A DNA stretch of 64,000 nucleotides from Verrucolacustris sp044348085 (GTDB lineage Bacteria > Verrucomicrobiota > Verrucomicrobiia > Methylacidiphilales > Verrucolacustridaceae): positions 1 to 64,000 of the forward strand of contig JBIKTM010000009.1 of NCBI GenBank assembly GCA_044348085.1, read 5' to 3'. Shown here in pieces: positions 33,611 to 43,072 of the stretch. A program made the position numbers and the translations under genes. The notes beneath the pieces were generated by a model that saw only the letters and a program-made list of their open reading frames with translations, had not been told where the DNA came from and ran no database searches. How positions within the stretch are numbered: position 1 is the first letter of the stretch; each line of letters starts with the position of its first letter.

Positions 33611-36360
33611 CTCTTCAGCGCGGCCTGAGCGGCTGCAAGGCGGGCGATCGGAAGGCGGAAAGGGGAGCAGGATACGTAGGCAAGACCCAGACGGTGGCAA
33701 AACTTTACGGAATCGGGTTCTCCCCCGTGTTCGCCGCAAATGCCCAGCTTAATGTCTTTTCGAGCTGCACGACCCAGTTTGACTGCCGTTTCCATGAGTT
33801 TGCCCACACCCCCTTGATCCAATACTGCAAAGGGATTCTGACGAACGATTTCCTCCTCTTGGTATCGGGGAAGGAATGTGCCTGCATCGTCCCGGCTCAT
33901 TCCGAGGGTTGTCTGGGTCAAGTCGTTAGTGCCGAAACTAAAGAACTGCGCTGATTTCGCGATCTCATCTGCAACCACACAGGCACGTGGAATTTCGATC
34001 ATTGTTCCAACCAAGTAAGAAAGCTTCGTATTTTGCTCTTTTTGAACCTGAGTCGCCACGCGGTGAACAAGGTCGATTTGGAGTTCTAGCTCCTTTGGGA
34101 AGCCCACAAGAGGAATCATGATTTCGGGACGAACCTTGATGCCAGAGGCTTGGACCTCGGCCGCTGCCTCGAATACCGCGCGTGCCTGCATTTCTGAGAT
34201 TTCAGGATAGACGATGCCCAGACGACAACCGCGATGTCCAAGCATAGGATTGAACTCATGAAGCTCTTTGACACGTCGTGCAACGCGATCTACGGAAATT
34301 CCGAGCTTTTCAGCTAAGTCTTTTTGGGAGGCCTCGTCGTGCGGGATGAACTCGTGCAAGGGCGGGTCAAGGAAACGGATCGTGGCAGGCAGACCTTTGA
34401 GGGCTTTAAAGATGCCAGCAAAGTCGGAGCGCTGGGCGGGTAGAAGTTTGGAAAGGGCTTTGCCACGCTCATCGGCGTTTTCGGCGAGGATCATTTCTCG
34501 AACGTGATCAATTCGGTCTCCTTCAAAAAACATATGTTCTGTTCGGCAGAGACCCACTCCTTGAGCGCCGAAGGCAACAGCATGAGCTACTTGATCGGGT
34601 TGGTCGGCGTTGGCGCGTACATCCATGGTCCTTCGTTGATCTGCCCACTGCATAAGTTGGGCAAAGACGCGGTAGATGGGGCTTTCTGCAGGGGTTAGAT
34701 CCTTGTCGATGAGGACGCGAACGACATCGGAAGGGGATGTTTTGACTTCACCGGGGAAAATTTCGCCTGAAGTTCCGTCAATCGACAGGTAATCGCCTTT
34801 GCGAAAGTTTTGTCCGCGGACATGTAGGGTGTTTGTCGAGTAGTCGATTTGAAGCTCGGAGGCGCCGCAGACACAGACTTTACCCATCTGGCGCGCCACG
34901 AGGGCTGCGTGGGAAGAAACACCTCCTCTTGCGGTGAGAATGCCTTCAGCCGCCAGCATGCCCCGAATATCCTCTGGGCTGGTTTCGACACGGACGAGAA
35001 GGACTTTTTCGCCTCTATGGGCAGCCGCTTCGGCCTCATTGGCGGAGAAGTAGATCTTGCCTGAGGCGGCACCAGGGCCCGCAGGGAGGCCTTTCGCAAT
35101 CACCTGTGTGGTTTTGCGAGCACGGGAATCAAACACAGGTGCAAGGAGTTGGCTGAGGGAATCAGCGGGGATGCGGCGAATGGCGTCATCAGGCTTGATG
35201 AGTTTTTCTTTCACCATCTCCACAGCGATTCGGACGGCAGCAAATCCAGTCCGCTTTCCGTTGCGGGTTTGAAGCATAAAGAGGCGACCCTGTTCCACCG
35301 TAAATTCGAAATCCTGCATGTCGTGAAAGTGGCTCTCCAGGGTATGACGCACGTCTTGAAGCTGGCGATAGACTTCAGGCATTTCGACCTGAAGCTGGAT
35401 GACAGGCTCGGGTGTGCGTACTCCGGCTACGACGTCTTCTCCCTGCGCGTTGAGGAGAAACTCGCCGTAGAGAACTTTTTCGCCTGTGGCGGGATCCCGT
35501 GTGAAAGAGACGCCGGAACCGCTATCGTTTCCAGTATTTCCAAAGACCATGGCCTGAACATTCACTGCGGTGCCCCACTCGTGCGGGATGTTGTATTTCC
35601 GCCGATAAATAATTGCCCGTTCGTTGTTCCACGAACCGAAGACTGCCCCTACAGCACCGCGGAGCTGCTCGCGGGGATCTTCAGGGAAATCTTTCCCCGT
35701 ACGTTCGCGGATTAACTTGCGGAAACGGTCGGTCAATGTGCGGAGGGCAGTCGCGTCCAATTTGGTATCCGAAACGTGAGGATCTTTGGGAAAGAGCTCC
35801 TTCTTGAGTTCCTCAATCACAACTTCGAAAGGTTCATGATCCTCGCCCGCGCGCTTCTGAACGCCCATGACAACGTCACCATACATCTGAAGGAAGCGGC
35901 GGTAGCAGTCGTAAGCAAAGCGCTCGTTTTTACTGCGTTCGGCCAAAGCGCGGACGGTTCGATCATTGAGGCCGAGGTTGAGGATGGTGTCCATCATTCC
36001 AGGCATGGAGTCACGGGCCCCGGAGCGGACGGCGACGAGCAGGGGATCCTTTTGATCGCCGAATTTCTTGCCCATGGCGGTCTCGAGTTTGTGGATGGCC
36101 TCGTCGATCTGTTTTTCAAGTGCAGGGGGGTAGGTGCGTTTATGGTCGTAGTAGTAGGTACAGACCTCTGTGCTGATGGTGAATCCGGGGGGGACAGGGA
36201 GCCGGATTCGGGTCATTTCTGCCAAGTTGGCGCCTTTACCCCCCAAGAGGGATTTCATTGTGCCATTCCCATCGGCTTTGCCGTTTCCGAATGAGTAGAC
36301 GTATTTTTGTGCCTTACTAGAGGCCTTTTTAGCTTTGGAGGATTTAGATTTCGTGGGCAT
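33607..36360 (-). CDS. ppdK: Pyruvate, phosphate dikinase
   Basis: A 917-residue protein with the full PPDK architecture. N-terminal Lys-rich stretch, then YSFGNGKADG and LGGKGANLAEMTRIRLPVPPGFTIS (ATP-grasp start); central swivelling His domain GILTARGGVSSHAALVARQMG with the phospho-histidine; C-terminal TIM barrel with GVGLCRTEHMFF, GHRGCRLG and FSFGTNDLTQTTLG. The reaction interconverts pyruvate + ATP + Pi with PEP + AMP + PPi. With GlpX and FbaB it supports gluconeogenesis or PPi-linked glycolysis. Slightly longer than many PPDKs because of the basic leader. Confidence 0.96.
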   Translation of the reverse strand: MPTKSKSSKAKKASSKAQKYVYSFGNGKADGNGTMKSLLGGKGANLAEMTRIRLPVPPGFTISTEVCTYYYDHKRTYPPALEKQIDEAIHKLETAMGKKFGDQKDPLLVAVRSGARDSMPGMMDTILNLGLNDRTVRALAERSKNERFAYDCYRRFLQMYGDVVMGVQKRAGEDHEPFEVVIEELKKELFPKDPHVSDTKLDATALRTLTDRFRKLIRERTGKDFPEDPREQLRGAVGAVFGSWNNERAIIYRRKYNIPHEWGTAVNVQAMVFGNTGNDSGSGVSFTRDPATGEKVLYGEFLLNAQGEDVVAGVRTPEPVIQLQVEMPEVYRQLQDVRHTLESHFHDMQDFEFTVEQGRLFMLQTRNGKRTGFAAVRIAVEMVKEKLIKPDDAIRRIPADSLSQLLAPVFDSRARKTTQVIAKGLPAGPGAASGKIYFSANEAEAAAHRGEKVLLVRVETSPEDIRGMLAAEGILTARGGVSSHAALVARQMGKVCVCGASELQIDYSTNTLHVRGQNFRKGDYLSIDGTSGEIFPGEVKTSPSDVVRVLIDKDLTPAESPIYRVFAQLMQWADQRRTMDVRANADQPDQVAHAVAFGAQGVGLCRTEHMFFEGDRIDHVREMILAENADERGKALSKLLPAQRSDFAGIFKALKGLPATIRFLDPPLHEFIPHDEASQKDLAEKLGISVDRVARRVKELHEFNPMLGHRGCRLGIVYPEISEMQARAVFEAAAEVQASGIKVRPEIMIPLVGFPKELELQIDLVHRVATQVQKEQNTKLSYLVGTMIEIPRACVVADEIAKSAQFFSFGTNDLTQTTLGMSRDDAGTFLPRYQEEEIVRQNPFAVLDQGGVGKLMETAVKLGRAARKDIKLGICGEHGGEPDSVKFCHRLGLAYVSCSPFRLPIARLAAAQAALKS

Positions 36361-36415
36361 GAGTAAAAGCCAAGCGTATCGGAATGCCAGTAACGAGAGC
36401 CTTTGGCAAGCTAGA

Positions 36416-37183
36416 TTAGGCTGGCGAAGATGAGAGGGGTTCGGCCTTGGGGCGTGACTTCCAAGAGGACTCCTGAAAAGCGAAAACCTTTTTAAGACCT
36501 TCCTGAGCTAAAGTGAGGAGGGAGTGAAATTCTTCACTGCTGAAATCGTGCTCTTCCCCGCCCGCTTGGACTTCCACGAGGCGACCTGCTCCAGTCATCA
36601 CGACATTCATATCGACCTGGGCATCCCGATCCTCGGGGTAGTTCAGATCGAGAAGGGGAACCTGATCGACGAGACCCACGCTAATCGCACCGACCGGGGT
36701 ACGTAGAGGGTCAGAGGTCATTTTTCCGGAGAGTTGCAGGCGTTCGATGGCGCGACGAAGGGCGAGGCACGCCCCAGTGATCGCAGTGGTGCGGGTGCCT
36801 CCATCCGCGGAGAGAACATCGCAATCGATCCAGAGGCTTCGCGGGCCTAGTGCAGTGAGATCCGTTACAGCTCGAAGACTACGCCCGAGGAGTCGCTGAA
36901 TTTCGGTGGAGCGTCCGTCGACCTTTCCTCGGGAGGAGTCGCGGGGTTTACGGCTCGAGGTTGAGGCGGGAAGCATGGAGTACTCGGCTGTTAACCATCC
37001 CCCCGCTACCCCTTGTTCTTTCATCCAGCGAGGAACAGCTTCGTCCACACTTGCTGTACAGATCACCTCCGTCTTTCCGCATTTCAGTAAAACGGATCCA
37101 ACGGCTTGCGGGGCGATATCCCACGTGCAGGAGAGGGGGCGAAGATCTTTTGGGGATCGACCGTCGATACGGGCTGAAGTCAT
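36416..37183 (-). CDS. rph: Ribonuclease PH
   Basis: A 255-residue phosphorolytic 3' exoribonuclease that trims tRNA precursors. MTSARIDGRSPKDLRPLSCTW, the SRGKVDGRSTEIQRLLGRSLRAV active-site segment, WIDCDVLSADGGTRTTAITGACLAL and LDLNYPEDRDAQVDMNVVMT are all typical. A short extra tail follows the usual end. The ATG overlaps the folD stop as ATGA, so folD and rph are coupled. Confidence 0.96.
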   Translation of the reverse strand: MTSARIDGRSPKDLRPLSCTWDIAPQAVGSVLLKCGKTEVICTASVDEAVPRWMKEQGVAGGWLTAEYSMLPASTSSRKPRDSSRGKVDGRSTEIQRLLGRSLRAVTDLTALGPRSLWIDCDVLSADGGTRTTAITGACLALRRAIERLQLSGKMTSDPLRTPVGAISVGLVDQVPLLDLNYPEDRDAQVDMNVVMTGAGRLVEVQAGGEEHDFSSEEFHSLLTLAQEGLKKVFAFQESSWKSRPKAEPLSSSPA

Positions 37184-38064
37184 GAGGAAGAATCCTCGGC
37201 GGCTCGGACTGTGTTGGAAAGAAGAAGTGCAATAGTCATGGGGCCGACGCCTCCCGGATTGGGCGTGATGGCGCCTGCGACAGGTTGGACGGAAGAGAAA
37301 TCCACATCCCCCACAAGTCGGTATCCACGAGGTGAGGCTGGATCGGGAACGCGGTTCACGCCGACATCGATAACCGTGGCGCCCGCTTGAACATGTTCTT
37401 TCGTTAAAAAAAGAGGACGACCCAGTGCACCGACCAAGATATCGGCCTGCCGTGTGATGGAAGATAGATTGGGTGTGCTGGAGTGGGCGAGAGTGACCGT
37501 GCAGTCGGCGTGAGGGGATTTCTGAGCAAGGAGAACTGCGAGGGGTCTACCCACAATCTGGCCCCGCCCAACAATGACAGCATGTTTTCCGCGGGTAGGA
37601 ATCTTTCCTAAGCGGAGAATTTCAAGAATTCCTGCAGGGGTGCAGGGGAGAAATCCTGTGGGATCTCCTAAGAGAAGTTTTCCAAAGTTTACCGGGTGAA
37701 ATCCGTCCACATCTTTGGATGGAGTGACACGAGCGTAGACCTGATCGTTGGGCAATCCTTGCGGAAGAGGGGATTGAATCAGGATTCCGTGAACTTTTGG
37801 GTCGGCGTTCAGCGTGTCGATCTGGCGGAGCAGATCGGGGAGAGAAGTGGTCTCGGGAAGAACTAGGGTGGTGCTGGAGATGCCGACCTCCTTTGCGCGG
37901 CTTTCCTTACGTGATACGTAAGCGCGGGACGCAGGGTCTTCCCCAACACGAATAAAGACAAGGCGTGGTGTGACTCCGCGTTTCGTTAGGGCTGCGACAC
38001 GGCTTGCCGTTTCGAGATGAATCTGACTGGCAAAAGCTTCTCCATCTAAAATACGTGCAGGCAT
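37180..38064 (-). CDS. folD: Methylenetetrahydrofolate dehydrogenase/cyclohydrolase
   Basis: A 294-residue bifunctional enzyme. MPARILDGEAFASQI is the usual N-terminus (ATG 38062-38064; a TTG at 38079 would add five residues). AYVSRKESRAKEVGI carries the catalytic Tyr and Lys, LIQSPLPQGL the substrate loop, VIVGRGQIVGRPLAVLL the NADP site, and PNPGGVGPMTIALLLSNT the C-terminal signature. It interconverts 5,10-methylene-, 5,10-methenyl- and 10-formyl-tetrahydrofolate. Its stop overlaps the rph start. Confidence 0.95.
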   Translation of the reverse strand: MPARILDGEAFASQIHLETASRVAALTKRGVTPRLVFIRVGEDPASRAYVSRKESRAKEVGISSTTLVLPETTSLPDLLRQIDTLNADPKVHGILIQSPLPQGLPNDQVYARVTPSKDVDGFHPVNFGKLLLGDPTGFLPCTPAGILEILRLGKIPTRGKHAVIVGRGQIVGRPLAVLLAQKSPHADCTVTLAHSSTPNLSSITRQADILVGALGRPLFLTKEHVQAGATVIDVGVNRVPDPASPRGYRLVGDVDFSSVQPVAGAITPNPGGVGPMTIALLLSNTVRAAEDSSS

Positions 38065-38099
38065 AGGGAGAGAATGCAACGAAGATGAAAAAAGTGAAA

Positions 38100-39467
38100 C
38101 TAGGAAAGATTGGGGAACAGGGGGATGGGTTGTCCTGGTGGAGGTTGAATCACCTCTGTTTTGGGTCGTTGAAGTAAGATTTGGGATGCGAACCAGGCTT
38201 GAGCGTCGGGATCTCCATGGACGAGCAACACTCGGGATGGCTGAATTTCATCACAGGCCCAGCGCAGGATGTCCTCGCGGGTGGCGTGGGCGGTGAGATC
38301 AAAATAACGGACCTCACAACGAACGGGGACAGAACCGGTATCGCCCCAAGGCACTTCGCCTCCTTGGCCTGCTTTTCGCAGAAGACCCGATGGAGAGGAT
38401 GGATCGGTGTAACCGACAAAAAAGATTGAATCGTGTTCCCGTGGGAAAAACAGCCGGGCAATCGTGTGGCTCGTGGTGTTCGGGGTCATCATGCCAGAAC
38501 TGAGAAGGTAAATGTGGCCAGCCCGGAGGCGGAGGCTGGGAAGGCGTCGGGGGTCGAAGGTTTCGGGCTGCGCTTCGGGAATCAGTCGAAGTCCTCCGTG
38601 TTGTCTGGGATTTAGTGTTCTTTGCCGGTCGTAGACCTCCGTCATCACGCGACCTAAGCCACCGATGTAGATGGGGGCTTTAGGTATTTTCCCCTCGAGT
38701 CGTGCATGGTGCAGCAGGGCGAGGACTTCCTGTGTTTTTCCCATGGCAAAAACGGGAATGAGGACGGCCCCGCCTCGTTCAAAAGTTTGACGTATTCCTG
38801 CTAGAAGTGATTCCTCGAAAAAGGCGCGATCTTGTCCAGGAATGGCGGGTTGGGCACCTCGGGTGGTTTCCATAATGAGAGTGTCAAAGGGACCAGGTGG
38901 GTGTTGGCAGGGGAGCATAAGAGTTTGGCGCTGAAGATTGAAATCGCCTGTGTAGAGAGCTCGTTGATTTTCCGCACGAATTTCAGTCATGACGGAGCCC
39001 GCCACGTGTCCTGCATCGTGAAGAACGAATTCGAAAGCGGAGGAGTCGACTCGGATCGGACGATTTAAGTTTGCGAGTTCCCAAGTGACGGCACTGTCGT
39101 CCACACCACGGTGAGTGTAGAGGGGGTAATCGGAGCGCCCAAGTTCGCGTCTTTGACGGGTCATCACATTGACCGAGTTGTGGAGAAGAGGTTCGGTAAG
39201 GGCCGCGGTTCCTGAAGTCATAAGAACCTTGGCCCCTGGGTGAGCGGCGGTGACGAGAGGAAGGGAGCCAATGTGATCGTGGTGGGCGTGAGAAATAAGA
39301 ATCGTTTCAAGGTCTTCCGGGATCTTGTCCAGCAGGGGAGTCGCGTCCCAGCCGTCGAGGCGGGGGTGCATTCCCGAATCCAGAAGCACGGAGTGCTCTC
39401 CTGCGCGGAGCAGGTAGGAGTTCGCCCCAATTTCGGGCGCACGAGTCAGATTAGTAAAGGTGACCAT
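38100..39467 (-). CDS. MBL-fold beta-CASP nuclease-like protein
   Basis: A 455-residue protein with the metallo-beta-lactamase metal motif ILISHAHHDHIGS, a second His in FVLHDAGHVAGS, Asp in ALYTGDFNLQ, then a beta-CASP insert (MSSGMM-type LLSSGMMTPNTTSH, FFVGYTDPSSPSG) and the late RNA-specificity region with FDLTAHATREDILRW and VLLVHGDPDAQAW. Such proteins, related to CPSF73/Ysh1, are usually RNases. It lies 36 bp upstream of folD in the same direction. Substrate unknown. Confidence 0.88.
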   Translation of the reverse strand: MVTFTNLTRAPEIGANSYLLRAGEHSVLLDSGMHPRLDGWDATPLLDKIPEDLETILISHAHHDHIGSLPLVTAAHPGAKVLMTSGTAALTEPLLHNSVNVMTRQRRELGRSDYPLYTHRGVDDSAVTWELANLNRPIRVDSSAFEFVLHDAGHVAGSVMTEIRAENQRALYTGDFNLQRQTLMLPCQHPPGPFDTLIMETTRGAQPAIPGQDRAFFEESLLAGIRQTFERGGAVLIPVFAMGKTQEVLALLHHARLEGKIPKAPIYIGGLGRVMTEVYDRQRTLNPRQHGGLRLIPEAQPETFDPRRLPSLRLRAGHIYLLSSGMMTPNTTSHTIARLFFPREHDSIFFVGYTDPSSPSGLLRKAGQGGEVPWGDTGSVPVRCEVRYFDLTAHATREDILRWACDEIQPSRVLLVHGDPDAQAWFASQILLQRPKTEVIQPPPGQPIPLFPNLS

Positions 39468-39497
39468 GAAGTACGGAAAGGAAGGGAGAGAAGAAAG

Positions 39498-40997
39498 TCA
39501 GAGCGATCCGCGGAGTTGCGTAAGCACTTCGGGTGGCAGCTGATTTTCAGGAAGAGTGGCGCGACCGGTCAACCAATCTCGGATAATTTCACCGCGGCGT
39601 TGGTTTTGGAGTTGGGCGAGAATTCTTGGAAGAGTAGAAGCGGCCGTTGCGGCCGGAACGGGATCTCTTTGGGACAGGTACACCGCGATGAAATCTCGTT
39701 CTGTGCGAAGTGGGGGGCTGACTCGTACTGGGTCGAGTTGGGTTACGGCAGGGCGTATACGATCTGCGTTCGGAAACGTGAGCGGCTTGTCATCCGCAGG
39801 CGTGAAAATCGGCAAGGGGGTGGAGGTAAGTCCTGCCGATTTGACGATATCCTCCCATTTTTGTCCTTGGGCGAGGGCAACATTTGCGTATTGCGTGAAA
39901 GATTGTGCGGATTGGGCCGTCATTTGAAGGCGAGCTTGTTCAAGCCAGCGGGTGCGGATCTCAGTCGTCACCTCGGACAAAGGACGAGTACGGCCAGGCT
40001 GCTCATCCTTGAGGTTGAGGACGAGAAACCCATTTTTAGAGGGCAGATAGTCGCTTATCGGTTCGTCAGGAGAGAGCGCAAAGGCGGCAGCGGTGAGTTT
40101 TGGGTCTGTTTCACCAGGGAAGGGAGTTTCTGCGGGTGAGAAGGGACCGAAGGTACGAACCGACAGTTTGGCTTGTGCGACTTGACTCGAGAATGAGGGA
40201 CGAGATTTTCCTTCGGGAATATTGAAAAACTGAGATGTAAAGGCGAAGGCAGTTTCCCCTGCTTTGGTTCTCTGTTCCTCAGAAGGACCAGCGGCTAGGA
40301 ACTCGACGACTTCGACCGTACGGCGTGGTGGAAGAGCAAATTCAGCAATGTTCGCTTTGTAGAAACTTTCCAGATCTTCAGGCTTGGGTTCTGTAGGGTT
40401 TAGTTTGGATGGATCCCACCGCACGATTTGGGCGTGAACGGGTCCAAAAAGGCGTTGCAGTCTTTTCTCTCCCTCCTCCGGAGACACGAAAGTGGTGGAG
40501 GCAAGAGCTCGAAGGAGAGTATCCGTGCGGACTGAATCGAGAACGGCTTGATTGAACCGTTCTGCACTAAACCCTTGGGGAGATAAGAAGTTGGAATTAA
40601 ATCGCTGAAAGATTTCTGGATCGTAGATGTTGTCTTTTTGGAAAAGAGGATTCTTTTTGATGGTAGAGACCAGTTGGTCGGGTTGGGCGTCAATCTTTGC
40701 CTGATCGGCGGCTTGAATCTGAAGCAGGCGAATCCAGGTTTGGAAATTAAGGAACTCGTTTTGATCTGCGGACGGAATACGGCCGCTCTGAAGCGTGATT
40801 TCAAGAAGAGCTAGGCGTTGGGCGGCAACGAATTCATTTACATTCATGGAGTCGCCCCCGATCTTTCCAACGATTTGAGACGCGGGATCCTGGCCCCCTT
40901 GTGGGGTCCAATTTCCAAAAAAGATGAAGGAAATGCCAACGATGGCGAGAAGAAGTAGGAGAAGGCCTTTTAACTTATCGTGTAGGAAAGTGATCAT
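39498..40997 (-). CDS. PpiD/SurA-N-like membrane-anchored periplasmic chaperone
   Basis: A 499-residue protein with an N-terminal anchor (LKGLLLLLLAIVGISFIFFG, residues about 9-28) followed by the SurA_N-type helical domain with the typical IVGKIGGDSMNVNEFVAAQR start. A central region (RRTVEVVEFLAAGPSEEQR onward) corresponds to the parvulin domain but is degenerate, so PPIase activity is uncertain. The C-terminus is again helical. Family members sit in the inner membrane and help outer membrane protein folding. Divergent from the gene at 41049. Confidence 0.8.
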   Translation of the reverse strand: MITFLHDKLKGLLLLLLAIVGISFIFFGNWTPQGGQDPASQIVGKIGGDSMNVNEFVAAQRLALLEITLQSGRIPSADQNEFLNFQTWIRLLQIQAADQAKIDAQPDQLVSTIKKNPLFQKDNIYDPEIFQRFNSNFLSPQGFSAERFNQAVLDSVRTDTLLRALASTTFVSPEEGEKRLQRLFGPVHAQIVRWDPSKLNPTEPKPEDLESFYKANIAEFALPPRRTVEVVEFLAAGPSEEQRTKAGETAFAFTSQFFNIPEGKSRPSFSSQVAQAKLSVRTFGPFSPAETPFPGETDPKLTAAAFALSPDEPISDYLPSKNGFLVLNLKDEQPGRTRPLSEVTTEIRTRWLEQARLQMTAQSAQSFTQYANVALAQGQKWEDIVKSAGLTSTPLPIFTPADDKPLTFPNADRIRPAVTQLDPVRVSPPLRTERDFIAVYLSQRDPVPAATAASTLPRILAQLQNQRRGEIIRDWLTGRATLPENQLPPEVLTQLRGSL

Positions 40998-41048
40998 GAT
41001 CCTTTTTGGCTTGCTAGGGGGGTAGGAGGGAAGCGCAAAATCATAAAG

Positions 41049-41792
41049 ATGCGAACGATCTTTGTGGGTATTTTACTAGGTCTGATGTTGGTCACCCTGA
41101 AAGTTCAAGGTGAGGATGTGCTTCGGTTGAAAAATGGTGAGATTTTGAAGGGGCAGGCGATCAAGTTTGATGAGGGATCGATGACATTAACATTTAAGTT
41201 TGCTCAGGGGACTTTGGGGTATCCCTCGGCAGACCTGGCAGAGGTGACTTTAGAGGAGAGGCCGGGGATTGCGCAGGGCCGAGAGGCCTTTTCCAAGGGG
41301 AATTGGGAGGAGGTTGTGACGCACTGGAAGACTACAGTGGACACACTGGTCGGGGTGGATTGTCCCTGGGTGCTCGAGTGCGCGGGTGGGCTAGGCCAAG
41401 CCTATTTGGCACTGGGGAAAGTTGCGGATGCGGAGGCTCTTTTTGGGAAAATGAAAAAGTTTTACACTCAAGGCCCGGCGGCCCTTCGTGCGTCTGTGGG
41501 ATTGGCAGAGGCCACGTCGGGTCGGGATGCAGGGGTTCTTCTTGAAAAATTGAAGGAGTTAGAGGGGCAACTCAAAGAGAGTTTGCGGCCCGTGCGAGCG
41601 GATCGCGAGGCTCTAGCGGAGTACTATTTTGCGCGCGGGGGTGCATTCGAGAAAAAAGGGGAAGTGAAAAAAGCTTTAGAGGACTACTTACGCGTTGGGG
41701 CCCTGTATCCGGAGCCCCCCTCCTTGGGGCAACGAGCGGAGCAAAAAGCGGAGGTGCTAAGAAAATCAAATAAAGACCTCGTCACCGAATAG
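41049..41792 (+). CDS. Exported TPR-like protein of unknown function
   Basis: A 247-residue protein with signal peptide (MRTIFVGILLGLMLVTLKVQG). Residues 22-70 form a small beta domain (VLRLKNGEILKGQAIKF, TFKFAQGTLGYPSADLAEV). The rest is helical with TPR-like units (AREAFSKGNWEEVVTHW-type, GGLGQAYLALGKVADAEALFG, YYFARGGAFEKKGEVKKALEDYLRVGALYP). It is directly upstream of exbB-exbD, so it may be the periplasmic partner of that energising complex. A hairpin overlaps its stop codon. Confidence 0.78.
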   Translation: MRTIFVGILLGLMLVTLKVQGEDVLRLKNGEILKGQAIKFDEGSMTLTFKFAQGTLGYPSADLAEVTLEERPGIAQGREAFSKGNWEEVVTHWKTTVDTLVGVDCPWVLECAGGLGQAYLALGKVADAEALFGKMKKFYTQGPAALRASVGLAEATSGRDAGVLLEKLKELEGQLKESLRPVRADREALAEYYFARGGAFEKKGEVKKALEDYLRVGALYPEPPSLGQRAEQKAEVLRKSNKDLVTE

Positions 41793-41799
41793 GTCTTTT
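41772..41799 (+). terminator. Hairpin overlapping the stop codon between the TPR-like gene and exbB
   Basis: AAAGACCT (41772-41779) and AGGTCTTT (41791-41798) make a perfect 8-bp stem with an 11-nt loop and end in TTTT. The stop codon TAG lies at the loop/stem boundary. It is a weak intrinsic terminator or attenuator that could set the ratio of the upstream gene to exbB; the short T tract limits confidence. Confidence 0.5.
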
Positions 41800-41814
41800 G
41801 AATAATCTATATCC

Positions 41815-42591
41815 ATGAACACTTTTCGTTTCGCAAAAATCCAAGGATTCCTCATCGGTTGCTTGTTCGTAGTTCCCACTCTTTTGGCCTCAGAGGGTGA
41901 AGCGGGAAAGGCCCCTAAAACAGCATGGCAAATTTTTCACGAGGGTGGAATTGTCATGTGGATTCTCCTGATTGCGTCCATCTTGATCATGGCTTTTACG
42001 ATTGAGGCTTTTATTAAAATACGGGTAGGTCGGTTGGCTCCGGCGGCTGTTCTCGCCCAACTTAAGGACGCGATTGTTTCGGGCAACTACCCTTTGGCCT
42101 ATCAGGTTTGTACAGCGAATCAGTGCTATTTAGGGCGGATCGTCCAGGCAGGTCTCGATCGTCTTGGGCGTGGTCGCGAGGCGGTGGAGCAAGCGGTAGG
42201 GGATACCACAGCCAAGGAGTTGAATGGGATTAAGGCCAATATTCAGTATCTATCTGTCATTGGGGTCGTAAGCCCCATGGTCGGGTTAACGGGAACCGTG
42301 ATGGGGATGATCAAGGCTTTCGAAACTTTAGGGTCCTCAGGTGCGGCGGATCCCAGTAAGTTGGCAGGAAATATTTCTGAGGTTTTGGTCGCCACGGGGG
42401 CTGGTCTCTTCGTCGCTATTCCGGGATTTATTCTTTACTACGTATTTCGGAACCGAATCCAGACCGTGTCTGTTGCTGTAGATTCTGAAGTTAACCTTTT
42501 GCTTGAAGATATTCCGTTCGAGCAGCTGACGGGGTATCGGGTGAGTGATTATTTGGGTGCGGCGGCGGCAGCCCCCGCCCCCGTGGCTTAG
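41815..42591 (+). CDS. exbB: MotA/TolQ/ExbB proton channel family protein
   Basis: A 258-residue protein with an N-terminal signal-like segment, a first membrane span (GGIVMWILLIASILIMAFTIEAF), and two further spans in NIQYLSVIGVVSPMVGLTGTVMGMIKAFETLGSS and ISEVLVATGAGLFVAIPGFILYYVF. The conserved G-L-x-G-T-V and Ala/Pro pattern define the ExbB/TolQ family, which couples proton flow to work across the periplasm. Followed by two exbD genes. No tonB or tolA is seen nearby. Confidence 0.88.
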   Translation: MNTFRFAKIQGFLIGCLFVVPTLLASEGEAGKAPKTAWQIFHEGGIVMWILLIASILIMAFTIEAFIKIRVGRLAPAAVLAQLKDAIVSGNYPLAYQVCTANQCYLGRIVQAGLDRLGRGREAVEQAVGDTTAKELNGIKANIQYLSVIGVVSPMVGLTGTVMGMIKAFETLGSSGAADPSKLAGNISEVLVATGAGLFVAIPGFILYYVFRNRIQTVSVAVDSEVNLLLEDIPFEQLTGYRVSDYLGAAAAAPAPVA

Positions 42592-42607
42592 GCTGAGGTC
42601 GCGTGCC

Positions 42608-43069
42608 ATGTCTCGGCACGGAAAAAAATTTAGCGTTCACACCTCGGGGGGTGACGAAGATCCTGAATTTCAAGTTGCGCCGATGGTGGACGTTCTGCTC
42701 GTTCTTCTGATGTTTTTCACCGCAACGACGACAACAGAAATTAAGAGCCAAATGGCGGATCTGACATTACCTGATGCACAGGACGCCAAGGATAGGGAAA
42801 AGGGTGAGGGGCAATTTACGGTGAATATAAATAAAATGGGTGGATTAGAGGCTCAAGGGCGAACGGGTCTGGACGAAGTGGCCTTATCGAAACTCATCAA
42901 AGACGATTATGGGCAGATAAAGAAACTCAATCCCAATGCCAGTTATCGTGTTTTGGTGCGGGCGGACAAGGATCTTGGGTGGGAAAAAACGAAAGTAGTA
43001 TTGAAGGCAACTGCTGCAGCGGGTGTGGCGAACGTGGTATTTGCTACGACTAAGGGCGGCAAAGGATAA
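42608..43069 (+). CDS. exbD: ExbD/TolR family protein (first copy)
   Basis: A 153-residue protein; ATG 42608 (MSRHGKKFSVHTSGGDED) is chosen over an open frame extending upstream into exbB. FQVAPMVDVLLVLLMFFTATTTT holds the single transmembrane helix with the proton-carrying Asp (in MVDVLL). The periplasmic domain ends ANVVFATTKG. ExbD subunits work inside the ExbB pentamer. Lies 16 nt after exbB and 3 nt before the second copy. Confidence 0.88.
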   Translation: MSRHGKKFSVHTSGGDEDPEFQVAPMVDVLLVLLMFFTATTTTEIKSQMADLTLPDAQDAKDREKGEGQFTVNINKMGGLEAQGRTGLDEVALSKLIKDDYGQIKKLNPNASYRVLVRADKDLGWEKTKVVLKATAAAGVANVVFATTKGGKG

Positions 43070-43072
43070 GCG